Shown piece after piece: positions 11,069-22,545 of a stretch of 64,000 bases of DNA. The DNA comes from Seiridium cupressi (lineage: Eukaryota; Ascomycota; Sordariomycetes; Amphisphaeriales; Sporocadaceae): positions 186,001-250,000 of the forward strand of contig JARVKI010000061.1 in the NCBI GenBank assembly GCA_036674765.1. The letters are read 5' to 3'. A program made the position numbers and the translations under genes. Position 1 is the first letter of the stretch. Each line of letters starts with the position of its first letter. Below the pieces are notes generated by a model. It searched no databases. It was given only the letters and a program-made list of their open reading frames with translations, and was not told the origin of the DNA.

Positions 11069-12865
11069 TCACAACCTGATCAGACTTACATCAAGAATGC
11101 CCTCCTCCCTCTTCAGATCTTGCAAGACGGCTTTCTCAACCCGACCTCCAACGCCCAATATCATCAACGCTTCATTGCCTCTATCCTTCCCACTTCCGCT
11201 TCCTTGAACATCCACATCAGCTATGGCACTATCCACCTTCGACAGCCGCAGGTCCTCAGTCTGGTCACTCGGCCCCTTTTCCAGACTCGCAACCTGCATC
11301 CATTCAATATTTACCCCTCTTCGTCCTAACACCATGCCTACGCCACCAATCTTTCCCGGCTCGTCGTAATTGTGTAGGATCAAAAGTGTGCCCTCCGGCG
11401 TGAAGCTCGAAGTGAACCGATCAAGCTTAGATATGAAGACACTCTTGCCACTAACATACCCCTCGATGATTTGCTCACTGCCCTTTCCGTCTCCCTCGGC
11501 GGTATCATACGAACGCAACGTCACGAGACTAGCATAAGTCCCGCCCCCAGCCTCTCGAGTATGCACTTCATTGATCACAATGCCCTTTTCCTTCGCAGTG
11601 AGCGTCGCATTGACAATATTCACATCACGACCGCCGCTATCCGAGAACGGGCTCACGAGACCCTTCACCAGCGCAGCGAACAAGGGGCGCGTATTTCCCA
11701 CGCCGGCCAGCTCGCCCTGATAGACGAGCTCGAATTTGCGCCCGCCTACCCTCCCGCCTCGAGAACCAACGTAGTGCTGTGTATATAGCCCGCCCATTTT
11801 CTCAATGAGCTTCACAAACGGCTGTAATTTCCTGTACTCCTCAGGCAGGATAAGCGGCGCATTGACCGCTGCCGTCGGTAGCCCACCATTCAGGATGAGC
11901 AAGACCTGACTGCACACATCCAAACTAACGTTTTCCTGCGCTTCGACTGTGCTAGCACCCAGATGCGGCGTGCTGACTACTTTCTCGTGCTTCGAGAGCT
12001 GTGATGCCACACTGCCTTGCTCGGGTGGTTCCTTGGTGAACACGTCCAATCCAGCACCCGCAATCCACCCTTCCTCCAGTGCTTTCAGCAAGGCAGCTTC
12101 GTTGTAGACGCCGCCTCTGGCCACATTAAGAACTCGTGCTGACTTCTTCATCTTCTTAAACTCCCCCTCACCGAGCAGATCCAGCGTGCTAGCCAGCAAA
12201 GGGGTGTGGATCGTCAAGAAATCCACCACAGGCAATAGATCTTCGAGGCTGCCAACGAGCTCGACATGCGCTCCTCTAGCCACATCGACACTGGCGTACG
12301 GGTCAACGGCCAGGACCTTCATGCCCAGACCCACGGCCATGCGAGCAACATTCATACCAACCTTTCCCAGCCCAATGATACCCAGCGTCTTCCGGCCGAC
12401 CTCTACGCCCACGAGTTTGCTCCTCTCCCACTTCCCATCTTTGAAACTCCGGTCTGCCCTGCCTATGTTTCTGGCAGTAGCGAGCAGCAGCGCAATCGTG
12501 TGCTCGGCAGCCGCAAGAATGTTTCCCGAGGGCGAGTTCACCACGATGATACCCTGGCTAGTGGCGGCGTCGACATCGATGTTATCCACGCCCACGCCGG
12601 CCCTAGCTACGACGCGGAGTTCCTTGCCGGCTGCAAGCACAGAAGAGGTCACGCGAGTTTCTGACCGTACAATCAGGCCATGGTAAGAGGGAATCAGGTC
12701 GATCAGCTCCTGCGGAGAGAGACCCCCCGGCCTGGAATCGACATCGAAGTCAGATGAGAGCAGAGCGAGCCCGTCTGGGGATACTTTCTCGGGGACTAAA
12801 ATCCTGGGCTTGGAAGGTGATGAAGAGGTAGAATGAGCATCGTCAGCAACTACACCGGGTGCCAT
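11069..12865 (-). CDS. D-3-phosphoglycerate dehydrogenase
   Basis: First enzyme of serine synthesis: oxidises 3-phosphoglycerate to 3-phosphohydroxypyruvate with NAD. Intron-free, 598 aa, which fits the long form of the enzyme. Visible parts: N-terminal substrate domain with ARAGVGVDNIDVDAA (residues 88-101); Rossmann motif LGIIGLGKVG (161-170); catalytic Arg250 in NVARGGVYNE, Glu279 in DVFTKEPP and His301 in STPHLGAST. A middle domain follows, then a C-terminal ACT-type domain beginning near LLILHNYDEPGKIGGVG. The ACT domain is where serine feedback acts in relatives. The first 20 residues are Ser/Pro-rich and poorly conserved in the family. Compact and apparently intact. Confidence 0.95.
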   Translation of the reverse strand: MAPGVVADDAHSTSSSPSKPRILVPEKVSPDGLALLSSDFDVDSRPGGLSPQELIDLIPSYHGLIVRSETRVTSSVLAAGKELRVVARAGVGVDNIDVDAATSQGIIVVNSPSGNILAAAEHTIALLLATARNIGRADRSFKDGKWERSKLVGVEVGRKTLGIIGLGKVGMNVARMAVGLGMKVLAVDPYASVDVARGAHVELVGSLEDLLPVVDFLTIHTPLLASTLDLLGEGEFKKMKKSARVLNVARGGVYNEAALLKALEEGWIAGAGLDVFTKEPPEQGSVASQLSKHEKVVSTPHLGASTVEAQENVSLDVCSQVLLILNGGLPTAAVNAPLILPEEYRKLQPFVKLIEKMGGLYTQHYVGSRGGRVGGRKFELVYQGELAGVGNTRPLFAALVKGLVSPFSDSGGRDVNIVNATLTAKEKGIVINEVHTREAGGGTYASLVTLRSYDTAEGDGKGSEQIIEGYVSGKSVFISKLDRFTSSFTPEGTLLILHNYDEPGKIGGVGMVLGRRGVNIEWMQVASLEKGPSDQTEDLRLSKVDSAIADVDVQGSGSGKDRGNEALMILGVGGRVEKAVLQDLKREEGILDVSLIRL

Positions 12866-14054
12866 GTTCAGGGGACGTCAGATCAAATCGAATGAGTTAG
12901 CAAAGTTCTTGGAAGGCTGTAGTAGTGGTGCTAGTTGAAGCAATAGAGTAGAGCTGTCTTGGGGTTCGAGCAAGCACTTGGGGTCGTCAAGGTGGTTGAG
13001 CTATACAAAGAACAGGAAAAAGTTTACGCCTAAGGAGGCTTGTGAGGGGAAAGTTCAAGCGTCCAAAGCACAATGACGTGCCAAGTGAAAGAAGGGCGTC
13101 TCACCGGTCCTCCTGCGCATGTTGCTGCCAAAAGAATACATGAAGCACGACATTTGAGTGGCTTGAGATCCGCTCCACGTAGATCTTGTGACCTCGATCT
13201 GGGCTAATAGAGACATGCTGCAAGGCTTACCCAAATGAGTTCCAGACATGATATACACTTGTCTAAGCATCGCGTAGCGTCTGAGGCGTAATACGTGCGT
13301 GGGGTGCGTCGATGACCGTGTAGAGGGACAATGCTTCCGGATTTAATCATCATGTCGTGTAAGAGAGGCCGCATCTCTGCCCAATAGCCTCTTACAACAT
13401 GCCACAGCGTCCCATCCCGTGTCCTAGCTGCATCCTTCAATTAATGAACATGCCTCACGGATGATATGACCAAAGTACCTATCGACCCCGCTTGGTGCTC
13501 TTTGAAGTGGGCTTCCCCCACGTTCCGCTAATGCAGCCAAGCAACACAAAATGCGCCGACGGGTCAGCAGCGAGTTCACGAATGGGGATTCAGAAGACAA
13601 GGCCGGACTTGCTCTTAGGCATGGTTGTAACGATATTATGGTTGAACGTGAGACGGTGCCCCCAAGCGGTACAGAGAAAGGCCAGGTGGTGTTGCGAGAT
13701 TGAATAGGTAGATTAGTCAATTTTGATAGTCAGATCACATTCCAAACCGCATAGCATAGCATCATGACCAGCTTGTACCTTTCGATTATCAACATGCGTA
13801 AGCAATCTCCCCTCAAAGCCATGATCTACGTCGCATGTAAGATATTTCACTGCCTTATAGAGGTAGCAGGCACCAAAAGAGTAATGTATCCTTGATGTAG
13901 TTGAACTACATGTTCACGCCATGAAGGTCGCCGTATGAAGCCATCTATGCGGCGGTGCACGTTATGCTCGGGCATGCAGCCAGATGAATTTATAAATCCG
14001 ACTTTGTACTCGATATTTGATAACCTTGATGCCCAATTGTAAACAACAACTTGA
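12866..14054. other. Intergenic region, no recognised gene
   Basis: About 1.2 kb. The left end should contain the promoter and leader of the phosphoglycerate dehydrogenase gene. Several short overlapping frames at 13055-13720 have no recognisable product. Confidence 0.4.
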
Positions 14055-16313
14055 CTACACCAGTTCAATAATGGACCAATTAGCTTGATCTTCCCTCATT
14101 TTCTGTGCTCCATCTGGATCGAGATGCATCCATCCCACTCGCCTCATCCGATTTGAACCTGTATCATCTGCATCAATGACTACCAGACCATAACCCAAAC
14201 AATCATCGGGCCCTCTCTCCTCATCTGGCTCATACTGGAAGAGAAGAACGGCTTTCATCTTCAAGTGCTTCCAATATGTGATGTCATAGTCTTCGGTATT
14301 GTCGGGGTGTATAGTAATGCTGTCATCAGGCTTGGAATATGCTGTGGTGACTGGTATCCGCCTCGACCATTCATCTGTATTCCACGCATCATCCCCGGCT
14401 GTAAAGAGACTCACGATGGGGGCGCGTATGCGAAGCCATCCTCCAATTGACTCACCAAAGGGATATGCTTCGTGCTTCAACTGGATATCCCAACCGAGAG
14501 CCTCCGCGGCACTGGTGTATGGGGAATGAATTCCCATCGCGGCAGTGCCTCCATAGCTAGCCCAACTCCAGCTAGGGGCGATGTATTGATCACGAGCAGC
14601 GGGTTGCCTTGATCCGAGCGACTGCCATGCTATACCTTCAAGCAGTTCGTCGCTCCAGATGCCCGCCAGGTACTGAGCATTGATTCTTGTCGCGAAACGT
14701 TTGGCAAGTCCGCTCATGGCTGGCAGCCGATCCGTGATTCGTGTAAGCTTTCGGGAGCCGTACTGACCAACTAAATGATACCATAACTCATGAATACCAG
14801 ACTGGTCTAATGCCGTTTCTGACAGTGGCAGCCGAAGAGTACCAGATTGGCCATACCGGCTGTCCTGCCAACTGCCATCTTCACCGAATATGCCGCTATC
14901 GCATTCATAATATAGTTGACGTGAGTTGTAATGCAGTAGACGTCTGGCGAGAATTCGTTCTTGCAACGCCCAACACCTTGTAGAGAGAGGCTCGTACGGG
15001 AAGCTACCACCGTACCAATCCACTTCGTCACTGAGGTACACTGTCTGAACATGAACATTCTGGGCGTAGCCAGGAAGATCGACTTTGCACGAAGGGCGGT
15101 CTGGACGGATGTTGAAGCATCCGTCAGCAGCGCTAGCAGCATGATTTGCAGCAATGACCTTTGCGACTCTCAAGGTTAGTAACAACCATATTGGGATGTG
15201 GGTAACATGTTGCAAGAGTAAGGAAATACGAGAAGAAAACAGTATCTTTATTCTCTGAGAGTCGCTTACCAGGAAAGCGTTGGAGTATATGTCAATCATC
15301 CGCGCCGACTCTCTAGCCCAGTCTTCGTCATCGTCCTGGCAAATTCAAAGACTGTCAATCCATAGATAAGGAATGCCAAGATGCCTGGTGATCTTGATCG
15401 CATCTCTGAACGTGTTTGGAAGGTCAGAAATGTGCACGCCGGATCGCCTTCCATCAATTGTTGCCCTTGAAGTTATGAAATTGACACCACCACCCCACTG
15501 TATAAAGTTCAACATCAGTGATATGTACGCAGTCGCAGACCCGACTAGGTTGAGGCGTTCTTACACAATATGAAAGGCAAGCGTATCTTCCGTTTTGCTC
15601 ACGGGGCTCTATTAGTTTGACAATGTCATCTGAGAGGTTGATATCAAGAATTCGCGAAGGCAGTAGAGGCTCGTGTAGGACGCAGTCACTGTGCTGATCA
15701 CGGCACCTGTTCAGCAACGATGCAGCATTGTCCAGATTGTGCTCCGAGCCAGAGTCTAGGTCCGGCGGGCGCTGTTGTATAATTGATGCCGCTGGATTTT
15801 CTAGAGGTTGGAAAACAACGATGAGCAAGGGTTTGAGTGTCCATGAGATTCTCGAAGCTCACCTGCATCGACACTGAATGACACTCCTGTAAGAACAACG
15901 ATCCGTTCATATTTGGGATCTCTCACCAGCACGACGAATCCGGGGCTTCCTCCGTAGCGCTGGGCCAAATATAGCTTCTGGCCTGCTGGGACAGCATCAT
16001 CGTAGATCTCGCGGTGCTTGACGTAGAAATCGGACTTTGAGCCTCGGTCGAAATGGCGGAGCCAAGCTTGGAATCCCCCCTGAACGGTAGCACATAACGC
16101 ACAGGTATTTGCAGACTCTCCTAAAGCTTCTAAATTCGGGTGCCATAGATGACCTAGGTTCTCGGAACCATGTGTTTCCGCGCACTCTCGACTGCAACCC
16201 AGCGCTGGGAGTTCTGTCTGATCGAAGGTGCGAGAGAAGCGGGTTGACGGATGCGGGCGCGGGAGAGAATCAAAGGGGATCTTGAGACAAAGCCGGCACA
16301 GCGACATGACCAA
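14055..16313 (-). pseudogene. HET-domain (heterokaryon incompatibility) gene with in-frame TGA
   Basis: HET-domain proteins trigger cell death when incompatible fungal strains fuse. Exons 15863..16313, 15565..15800, 15270..15497 and 14055..15158 join in frame into 673 codons. The HET core is clear: RYACLSYC, then WGGGVNFITSRATI, DLPNTFRDAIKITRHLGIPY and WIDSL. It continues with ICQDDDEDWARESARMIDIY and VIAANHAAS. Between WIDSL and ICQDD, codon 280 is TGA (15345..15347), exactly where the family has a conserved Cys (WIDxLCIxQ). All other exons and splice sites look sound. The gene is either recently inactivated or the base is a sequencing error. The N-terminal 150 codons hold paired cysteines (CRLC, CALC). 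Confidence 0.85.
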
Positions 16314-17562
16314 AATAAGCTATACGTATGTAGGACAAGTTCTACCCTCCCTGACACACACCATTGTTGGGATAGGCGAAGGAGTTTGAACGACATGTTA
16401 CAAGGCTTGGCGCTTATTCTGACGTCATTTTCTTCATAAGGCTGTATATTCAATTGTGGAGATGTAAGTAGCTGCATTCGACGAGACGCCCAGAGTCGTA
16501 TCAGCCGGGACGTAGAATATATACCAACTTGCGCAAAGGCCCGTAATGTCTCACATATATCTTTACTCAGGGTCTCCTCATCGTATACCACGCATGCAGA
16601 AGTTTATTCTTCACGTATTCGTACATCAATATAGCGATCAAGTTCGGCGACAAGCGAGGCAAGAAGTGTTCTTACTTGATCGCTCACTGCTTCAATCAAC
16701 ACCCTGTGGTAATGTGAGGGATCGACTTGGTTCTATGAATAGGTACATCGTAGGGAAGGTTGAACTATCACCCATTCGTGTTATGTACCCTCTCTATTGA
16801 GTTGCCCCACGGGAAAAGCTAGAATAGAAGGACTGCAAGTGGGGTTTCCTAGAGGCAGAATTGACGAGAGCTGCAGGACCTATTAGACTAGTGTCTCCGT
16901 TGTACTGCTCAGGCAGATCTTTATTAATTTAACCAAACTACTGAAATGTCTAGATAGCTTATGTAAGACAGCCCAGGAGTTCACTATTTAGTGCTAGATC
17001 TCAGCCGCCCCATCTTCAAATCCTTGAGCTAAATTTGAAGGAAAATGTATAATTAGAGCCACGCTCGGCGCAGCGCTAACTCCTTCAAGACTAAAGTAAT
17101 CCAGGGAGATTCCATGGTGCTTCCACACGCATCATGCCAAGCAAAGTATGATGGAGCCTGTCAAAAGTTCTTAGGCGGCCGGAAAAGAGCCTATTGCTTT
17201 ATGAATAATATGAACGACGATCTTCATTCTCCGTCTTGGTCGAGGTGATCCACCACCAAAGCAAGATCAATTAGCGCGAGGCAATGTGATGGTGGCTTCT
17301 TCCTACTTCGTATATTCCTTCCACACGGTACGTTAAAGGTCAAATGCCAACGTCAGGGACCATTTGCGCGGAAGAGACTGAGATGAAATAATGAATACAA
17401 ATACCGGGTGGGAGGCGGGCTCTTCAAACGTAAATATCCCATCAAAAATTACTCAGGCATTATCAACACAGCACAGAATCACTTATCTCTGAACTCTCTT
17501 TTCAAGTGAGCTTTCCAACACAACTTATACCCATCAAAAAGACCGAGAAGCAAGTTAATATC
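16314..17562. other. Intergenic region upstream of a secreted-protein gene
   Basis: About 1.25 kb between two divergent genes, so both promoters lie here. Short frames near 16546-16800 have no recognisable product. I cannot name specific elements. Confidence 0.4.
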
Positions 17563-18057
17563 ATGTTTTCCACCCCAATCACGCTCAAGGTTATCTTGCT
17601 CGCCTCCCTGGCAGCAACTACACAAGCAGCAGCCATCACACCGTCCGAAAAGCCAGGCAAGCGCGGGATCTCGGGCAATAACGCGTCCATCCTGACGTGC
17701 TTCACGCTGAACGACGGGCAGTGCGGCATGACGGCGAGTTACACCAACGGGGAGAAGCGGCAGACGGTGAGCTTCACCAACGCCAGCCCCGTGGGCTGCA
17801 CCGTGGCCATGCTCAAGAAGCAGACCAACGACGAGGGCTTCTGGGTCGACGTCGACCTCTTCGGCAGCACGCCTGGCGGCAACATCGGCTGGAACCCGAG
17901 CGGGGAGGAGATCGAGCTGGAGAAGGCGTCGAGCAGCAACGAGGACCCCGACTACATCTCCAAGAGATGCTCTGAAGAGTTCACGTGGACTAGGAAGGTT
18001 GATACCAGCAAGAGTGGCGAGAACTACTGGAACGATTTGGACAAGAAGCTGTACTAG
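17563..18057 (+). CDS. Small secreted cysteine-containing protein, effector-like
   Basis: Intron-free, 164 aa, family not recognised. Residues 1 to about 23 form a signal peptide (hydrophobic LKVILLASLAATTQAAA). A Lys-Arg pair at 33-34 (PGKRG) looks like a Kex2 site, so residues 24-34 may be a propeptide. The mature part has four cysteines (46, 54, 79, 136), which allows two disulfides, and possible N-glycosylation sites at NAS. Aromatic and Gly/Asn-rich patches (FWVDVDLFG, GGNIGWNPSG) suggest a compact beta fold. Third codon positions are clearly richer in G/C than in the flanking DNA, so the frame is coding. I chose the ATG at 17563 because it starts the signal peptide; an in-frame ATG at 17506 would hide it. 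Exported; role unknown. Confidence 0.75.
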   Translation: MFSTPITLKVILLASLAATTQAAAITPSEKPGKRGISGNNASILTCFTLNDGQCGMTASYTNGEKRQTVSFTNASPVGCTVAMLKKQTNDEGFWVDVDLFGSTPGGNIGWNPSGEEIELEKASSSNEDPDYISKRCSEEFTWTRKVDTSKSGENYWNDLDKKLY

Positions 18058-18700
18058 GGATTTATTTTTGGCACGAGGTGAACACATTTGATTGATAGCT
18101 TTTGTAGGGACTGAAACGCTCAGGTCCCGAGATATATATTGTACTAGTATTGGGCAACGTGCACGCCCTGCCCTAGAGTATGGCCCCATCGAGGCTCATT
18201 ACCGCAGCGTGATACATATTTGGTTGTGCTCTGTACGGGGTGGAAATCGGAGAATAAATACACGCTCTGTTACGACGCTGAACTCACTAAATGCACTTAG
18301 TGGTGCATGACATAGGGTTCCAATGCCTCTCATCTTAATGTTCTGTGAACGATATTACTAACTTACCCTGCATTCGCGGATAAAGGTATCTAGAAGCCCA
18401 ATGGTATCACTCGACCAAATGATATAAAGTAATAGGGAACGCTGAACGTATTATCGATGCAGAAAGGCACTTAAATAGTATGTAAGCGCTGCCAGAGAAG
18501 TGCTTGTACTTGTCAAGGACGGTTATGGGTTGCCAAAACTGATAGGTCTCGACGCTCAAAACCGGTAGCCTGCACCGTATCCCACGGACTAAACTTGAAG
18601 CTTGTCGGTCAAAGTGTAAACATGTTTTACAAATTTCTGCAAGTGAATAGCTAGATAACTGGGGTCAAGCTATAAGCTGCGATGCTCAAATGCTTTTACC
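18058..18700. other. Intergenic region between convergent genes
   Basis: About 640 bp of 3' flanks. Nothing recognised. Confidence 0.4.
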
Positions 18701-19986
18701 TTAAAAGTTGTCCTTGCCAGAAAACCTTTCGTTTTGGACGACCTCGACCCAATAATCGTCCGGATCCAACAAGAAGGCAACGTTCTTCATGCGACCATCC
18801 GTGAGACGCTTCTTCCAGTTGGCGTTCAGAGATTCAAATCTCTCGCAGGCGGCGTCGATGTTATCAACAGAAACACCTAGACACGTGATTAGCCTCTTGC
18901 CATTGCTGAGAAAGCATGCGCCGTTGGGCGGGTAGGCTCACAGATATGACCAAAACCTTGAGGTTGCGCGTTGCCGTCATGGTATTTGAAGCTCTCGTCC
19001 TTCTCCGTACCATAATTCCACGTTAACTCGAGGAGACCTTCTTGGTCAGCTGTGAAGCCGTTTTCCGGGACGCCCTTCTCGCCCGGGTAACCCAAGAAGT
19101 ACAAATTAAAGCCGGCAGCGGACTGCTCCACTGTCCTGAATAATGACATTCCCAAGGTCTCTTGGTAGAATTTCAGACTCTTCTCTGCGTCCTTCACCCG
19201 GATCATCGTGTGGTTCTAGAACACAACATTAGCGAAGATGTCTCAGCAGCAACGCATTCGAGACTGTGGAAGGCCTACCATGCGGTACTTTGACACATCC
19301 GTCTGGCTCGCCTCCTTCGGCTCATTTGGATCGTCCGCCCCTTTTGTACCAATCTTTAGACTGACGATCTCGACCCAATATCCATCAGGGTCAAGGGCGA
19401 ACGCGATATTCTTCATGCGCCCATCAGTCAGCTTCTTCTGAAACTTGTAGCCTGCCTCCTCAATTCTGTTGCACGCGGCCTGAATATTGTCCACACTGAT
19501 GCAGACGTGGCCGAAGCCGCGGTTCGGTTCCTTGTTTCCATTGTTGACCGTGTAGTTGTCGTCGTTTTCAGTGCCGTAGTTGTGTGTAAGCTCAATCAAT
19601 CCTTCGCGGTCGAAGGGGGAGTTTCCGTGCGATACGGCGCTCGGCGAGTCGTAGCCCAAGAAGTATAGGTCAAACTTGGCTTCTGGAAATTGGAGGTGCT
19701 TGACCAGAGACATGCCCAGGAACTCATAGAATTTGACTTAAGTCCCCGAAGGAACGCTCGTTAGCATAAAAATATAGCTTGCACCCAACGGGTCTCACTT
19801 GGAGCGAGGACCTTGAGGGCCTTGAAGGACAGAATGGGCGCAAAACGTACCAGATTCCTTGGGGTCCTTGACTCGAAGCCTTTGGACACACCCCACATTA
19901 GCCAATCGTATCATTTCAGAAGCTTGCACAGTTACATACATGGAGTGGTTGAACTTGTAGTTCTTGGTGTCCGTAGTTGTCGCCAT
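18701..19986 (-). CDS. glo1: Lactoylglutathione lyase (glyoxalase I), two-domain form
   Basis: Converts the methylglyoxal-glutathione hemithioacetal to S-lactoylglutathione. Exons 19940..19986, 19851..19879 (only 29 nt), 19279..19736, 18942..19215 and 18701..18876 give 327 aa, the size of yeast Glo1, which is also a tandem fusion. Each half repeats the family pattern: NHSMLRVKDPKESVKFYEFLGMSL and NHTMIRVKDAEKSLKFYQETLGMSL, then ELTHNYGTEND and ELTWNYGTEKD, GFGHVCISVDNI and GFGHICVSVDNID, and LTDGRMKN with DPDxYWVE. Metal-binding His and Glu residues are present in both halves. The small second exon is easy to miss but restores RVKDPKES. Confidence 0.93.
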
Positions 19987-20727
19987 GGCTGCCAGTCCTC
20001 GAAACGCGCCTGCTTGCGTTAGCTGGTACAGAACGAGGGCAAGTAGTGGACTGACTTGAGATTCGTGGTGTTTTGGACAGTAAGTTGGTCTGGAGCTGAA
20101 TTCGCTGCAATGCACGGAGTGCTGACATGCGGACTGTTTTCTCTTGTCCTTCTGCCGCCAAATCTTTCTAGAGGTCTAATGCATTATGCCGTGAAATGAT
20201 CTCAATCATCTCAAGCAATGACGTTGAGCTGGCCAAGCGGAGCTACCCCGCCAGAGGTCCAGCATAGTGGGAACCCCCCGAAAATCGGAACTCACCGGAT
20301 TCCAGTATAGAATGGAGCTCCTCAATAATGCCATGTTGAGAAGCGAAAAAGGGGCACTTCCACATAGACAGAGGAAATCGCATGCTTGAAAAGCTGCGGT
20401 TGCAACTGCATATGGGGGTAATATGCCCACTGAAGATACTTATGCCGGATCTGCTGATCAGTGGCTATTTGGTTTTATTGAGCCTATTCGTAATGATTTT
20501 AGACTACCTAAAGTTCCACGATATAGGTAATCCCCAATCTGGTTTCACTGGCACCTTACATCTTTCCCTTTTCCCCTCTATTCTTACAGTAATGAAACAT
20601 AGTTGTGCGGAACTTGGTCCTGTAGTGTCCTGCATCAGAACCTTTCTTGGTCTGCCTACATGGTGGCACACCGGCCCTATCCGGGCCACCTGTATAAGTT
20701 ATACTGGCTGGTCGCGCCCCGAGATCT
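19987..20727. other. Intergenic region upstream of glyoxalase I
   Basis: About 740 bp holding the glyoxalase promoter and the 3' flank of the Ca2+/H+ exchanger gene. A plus-strand frame at 20382..20765 overlaps the last exchanger exon and is probably chance. Confidence 0.4.
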
Positions 20728-22545
20728 CTAGAACCCGAGCGCATTCGAGTCCAAGGCTCCGCTAGGTGTGACAAAGAAAGCAACAGCGATGATAATGTAG
20801 AGGGCCATAAGCTGCACAAGTGTTAGCTTACATTTGAGGGTAGCGAATCAAATGCGGGTCAGGACATACCATGGCACCTTCAAGGTAGTTCGATTTGCCG
20901 TCTTGTACCGTGTAAGTAACAATCAGTACGGACAGCGCGAAAGCTACCGTCTCGACTACGGATGCGTTAGTAAAGCCACAAAAAAACACGACCCTAAGAC
21001 CAGACGACGTACAAGTTTCGAAATGCAAATTCATCGGCCGGTTCATCATCCAGCCTAGAATGACCAAGAATGGAGTGACGAAGAGCGAGATCTGGATGCT
21101 GGAACCAATGGCGACACCCAGAGCCTGTAACACATGAGGTTAGTAATGCTGCAGTGCCAGCACAATTGAATCTCGTGACATACCAGATCCATCTTGTTCT
21201 TGACCGCCACTACGACGGCTGTAACATGCTCGGCAGCATTGCCAACAATAGGAATCAAAATAAGACCAATGAAGTTCCGGCTCAGTCCAGCGCGATCGAC
21301 CAAGGCATCAATGCTGTCGACCAGATAGTCGGCGCAAACGGAGACAAGGACCGTCGTCACAATAAGCACTCCCCCCGCTGCCCAGGGGTTCATGTGTGCC
21401 TCCTCGCCTTCCTCTGAAGGATCCGGTCGGCTGGGTTCAGCAACCGGCCCAGAAGCAGATTGTTGCTCGACGGTGGCGGCCGCCGCGTCGGCGCCAAATA
21501 GGTTGTGGTGAGTACGCAGCTGGAACCAAAGGTACAAGATGTAGAGAAGTAACATCAGCACAGCCGTTCCGCGAGACAAGTTCAAGATGGTTGCATCTCG
21601 CAATTCAGCATCGGGCAAGGTTTGCTTTAGAACGATAGATAGCTAAGCAGGTTTAGCAGGCGCATTCAGAACTACCATCGTGAAATATCTTACAGCACCG
21701 GGGATGATCATAGAAGCCGCGGCGAGTGTCAACAAGGAACAAGTCGTCTGGGCGGTGATCGAAGCAAAGGTCTGTTCCTGTCCATTTCCATATTCGTCCC
21801 TCATGTTGGCGATGCCGCCGAAGACGAAGCACATGCCCATAACAAGGAGTATATTCGAGAGGATAGAGCCAATCATAGAAGACTTGACAACCTCGTACTG
21901 CCCATCGCGAAGCGCAATAATGCTAACCTATTGCAGAAACCCTTGATTAGTATTGCAGCCGTCTGAGATGTGGGTTGCGTGCGGGTGACACATACAATAA
22001 GCTCGACCGCATTTCCGAAGGTGGCGTTCAACAAGCCTCCCAGGGCCTCGCCCAACTTTGCCGAGATCTCTTCCGTCGCGAAGGATAGAACCGCAGCCAG
22101 CGGTATAATCGCGAGGAAGTTGATGATGAAAACCGTCACGGGATCCCACTTGGTTTCACCTGCAATAATGCCAATTGGCACGAACACGAGCAGGATGTTG
22201 ACATAGTCTACACTTCGCATCAGCTTCCACCAGCTTCCACGAGCTCCCACATCGGGACACTCCATTGCACTTACTGCTTAGCAAAGTAGCCTTGGTAATA
22301 TGCCAGATGTTCGCCGACACCTTGACTGCTGGATTCGAGCTGTCTTTTCCGGGCGTATTGTGCGTGTTGAAGAAAAACTCCCAGGTCTTGCTGTGCCCGT
22401 GGCCGCGTGCGCCGTTGGTGCCATTGGTCCCTAGGAGGGGAGTGCCCTCGTGCGCTTGTCCATTCGCCTGTTGTTTGCCGCCTCCCAAGCTAAATGTGCG
22501 GCGCACCTGCTCGTGAAAACTAGGTCCTACTGTATCGCGGGTCAT
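20728..22545 (-). CDS. Vacuolar Ca2+/H+ exchanger (CAX/Vcx1 type)
   Basis: Moves Ca2+ into the vacuole in exchange for protons. Seven exons: 22275..22545, 21996..22207, 21694..21927, 21184..21642, 21013..21124, 20870..20955 and 20728..20811, giving 485 aa. All junctions keep frame with GTANGT- or GTRAGT-like donors. The two CAX ion-binding repeats are plain: NATFGNAVELI in the first half and IPIVGNAAEHVTAVVVAVKNK in the second, in the usual antiparallel arrangement. A Ser/Glu-rich acidic linker (PDPSEEGEEAH) separates the halves. The hydrophilic N-terminus may be autoinhibitory, as in relatives. I chose the ATG at 22545, which has a purine at -3; one at 22566 is also in frame. Confidence 0.92.

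Noticed and set aside
11030..11075. tRNA-like T-loop (TTCGAGTCC) on the minus strand just after the phosphoglycerate dehydrogenase gene
   Set aside because: The T-stem does not pair, and no matching 5' acceptor strand exists in the overlapping end of the coding sequence.
17697..18189. Additional long frames overlapping the secreted protein at 17563
   Set aside because: Arg/Gln/His-rich shadow translations of GC-rich coding DNA without motifs.
20382..20765. 127-codon plus-strand frame
   Set aside because: It overlaps the last exon of the Ca2+/H+ exchanger gene and has no motif.
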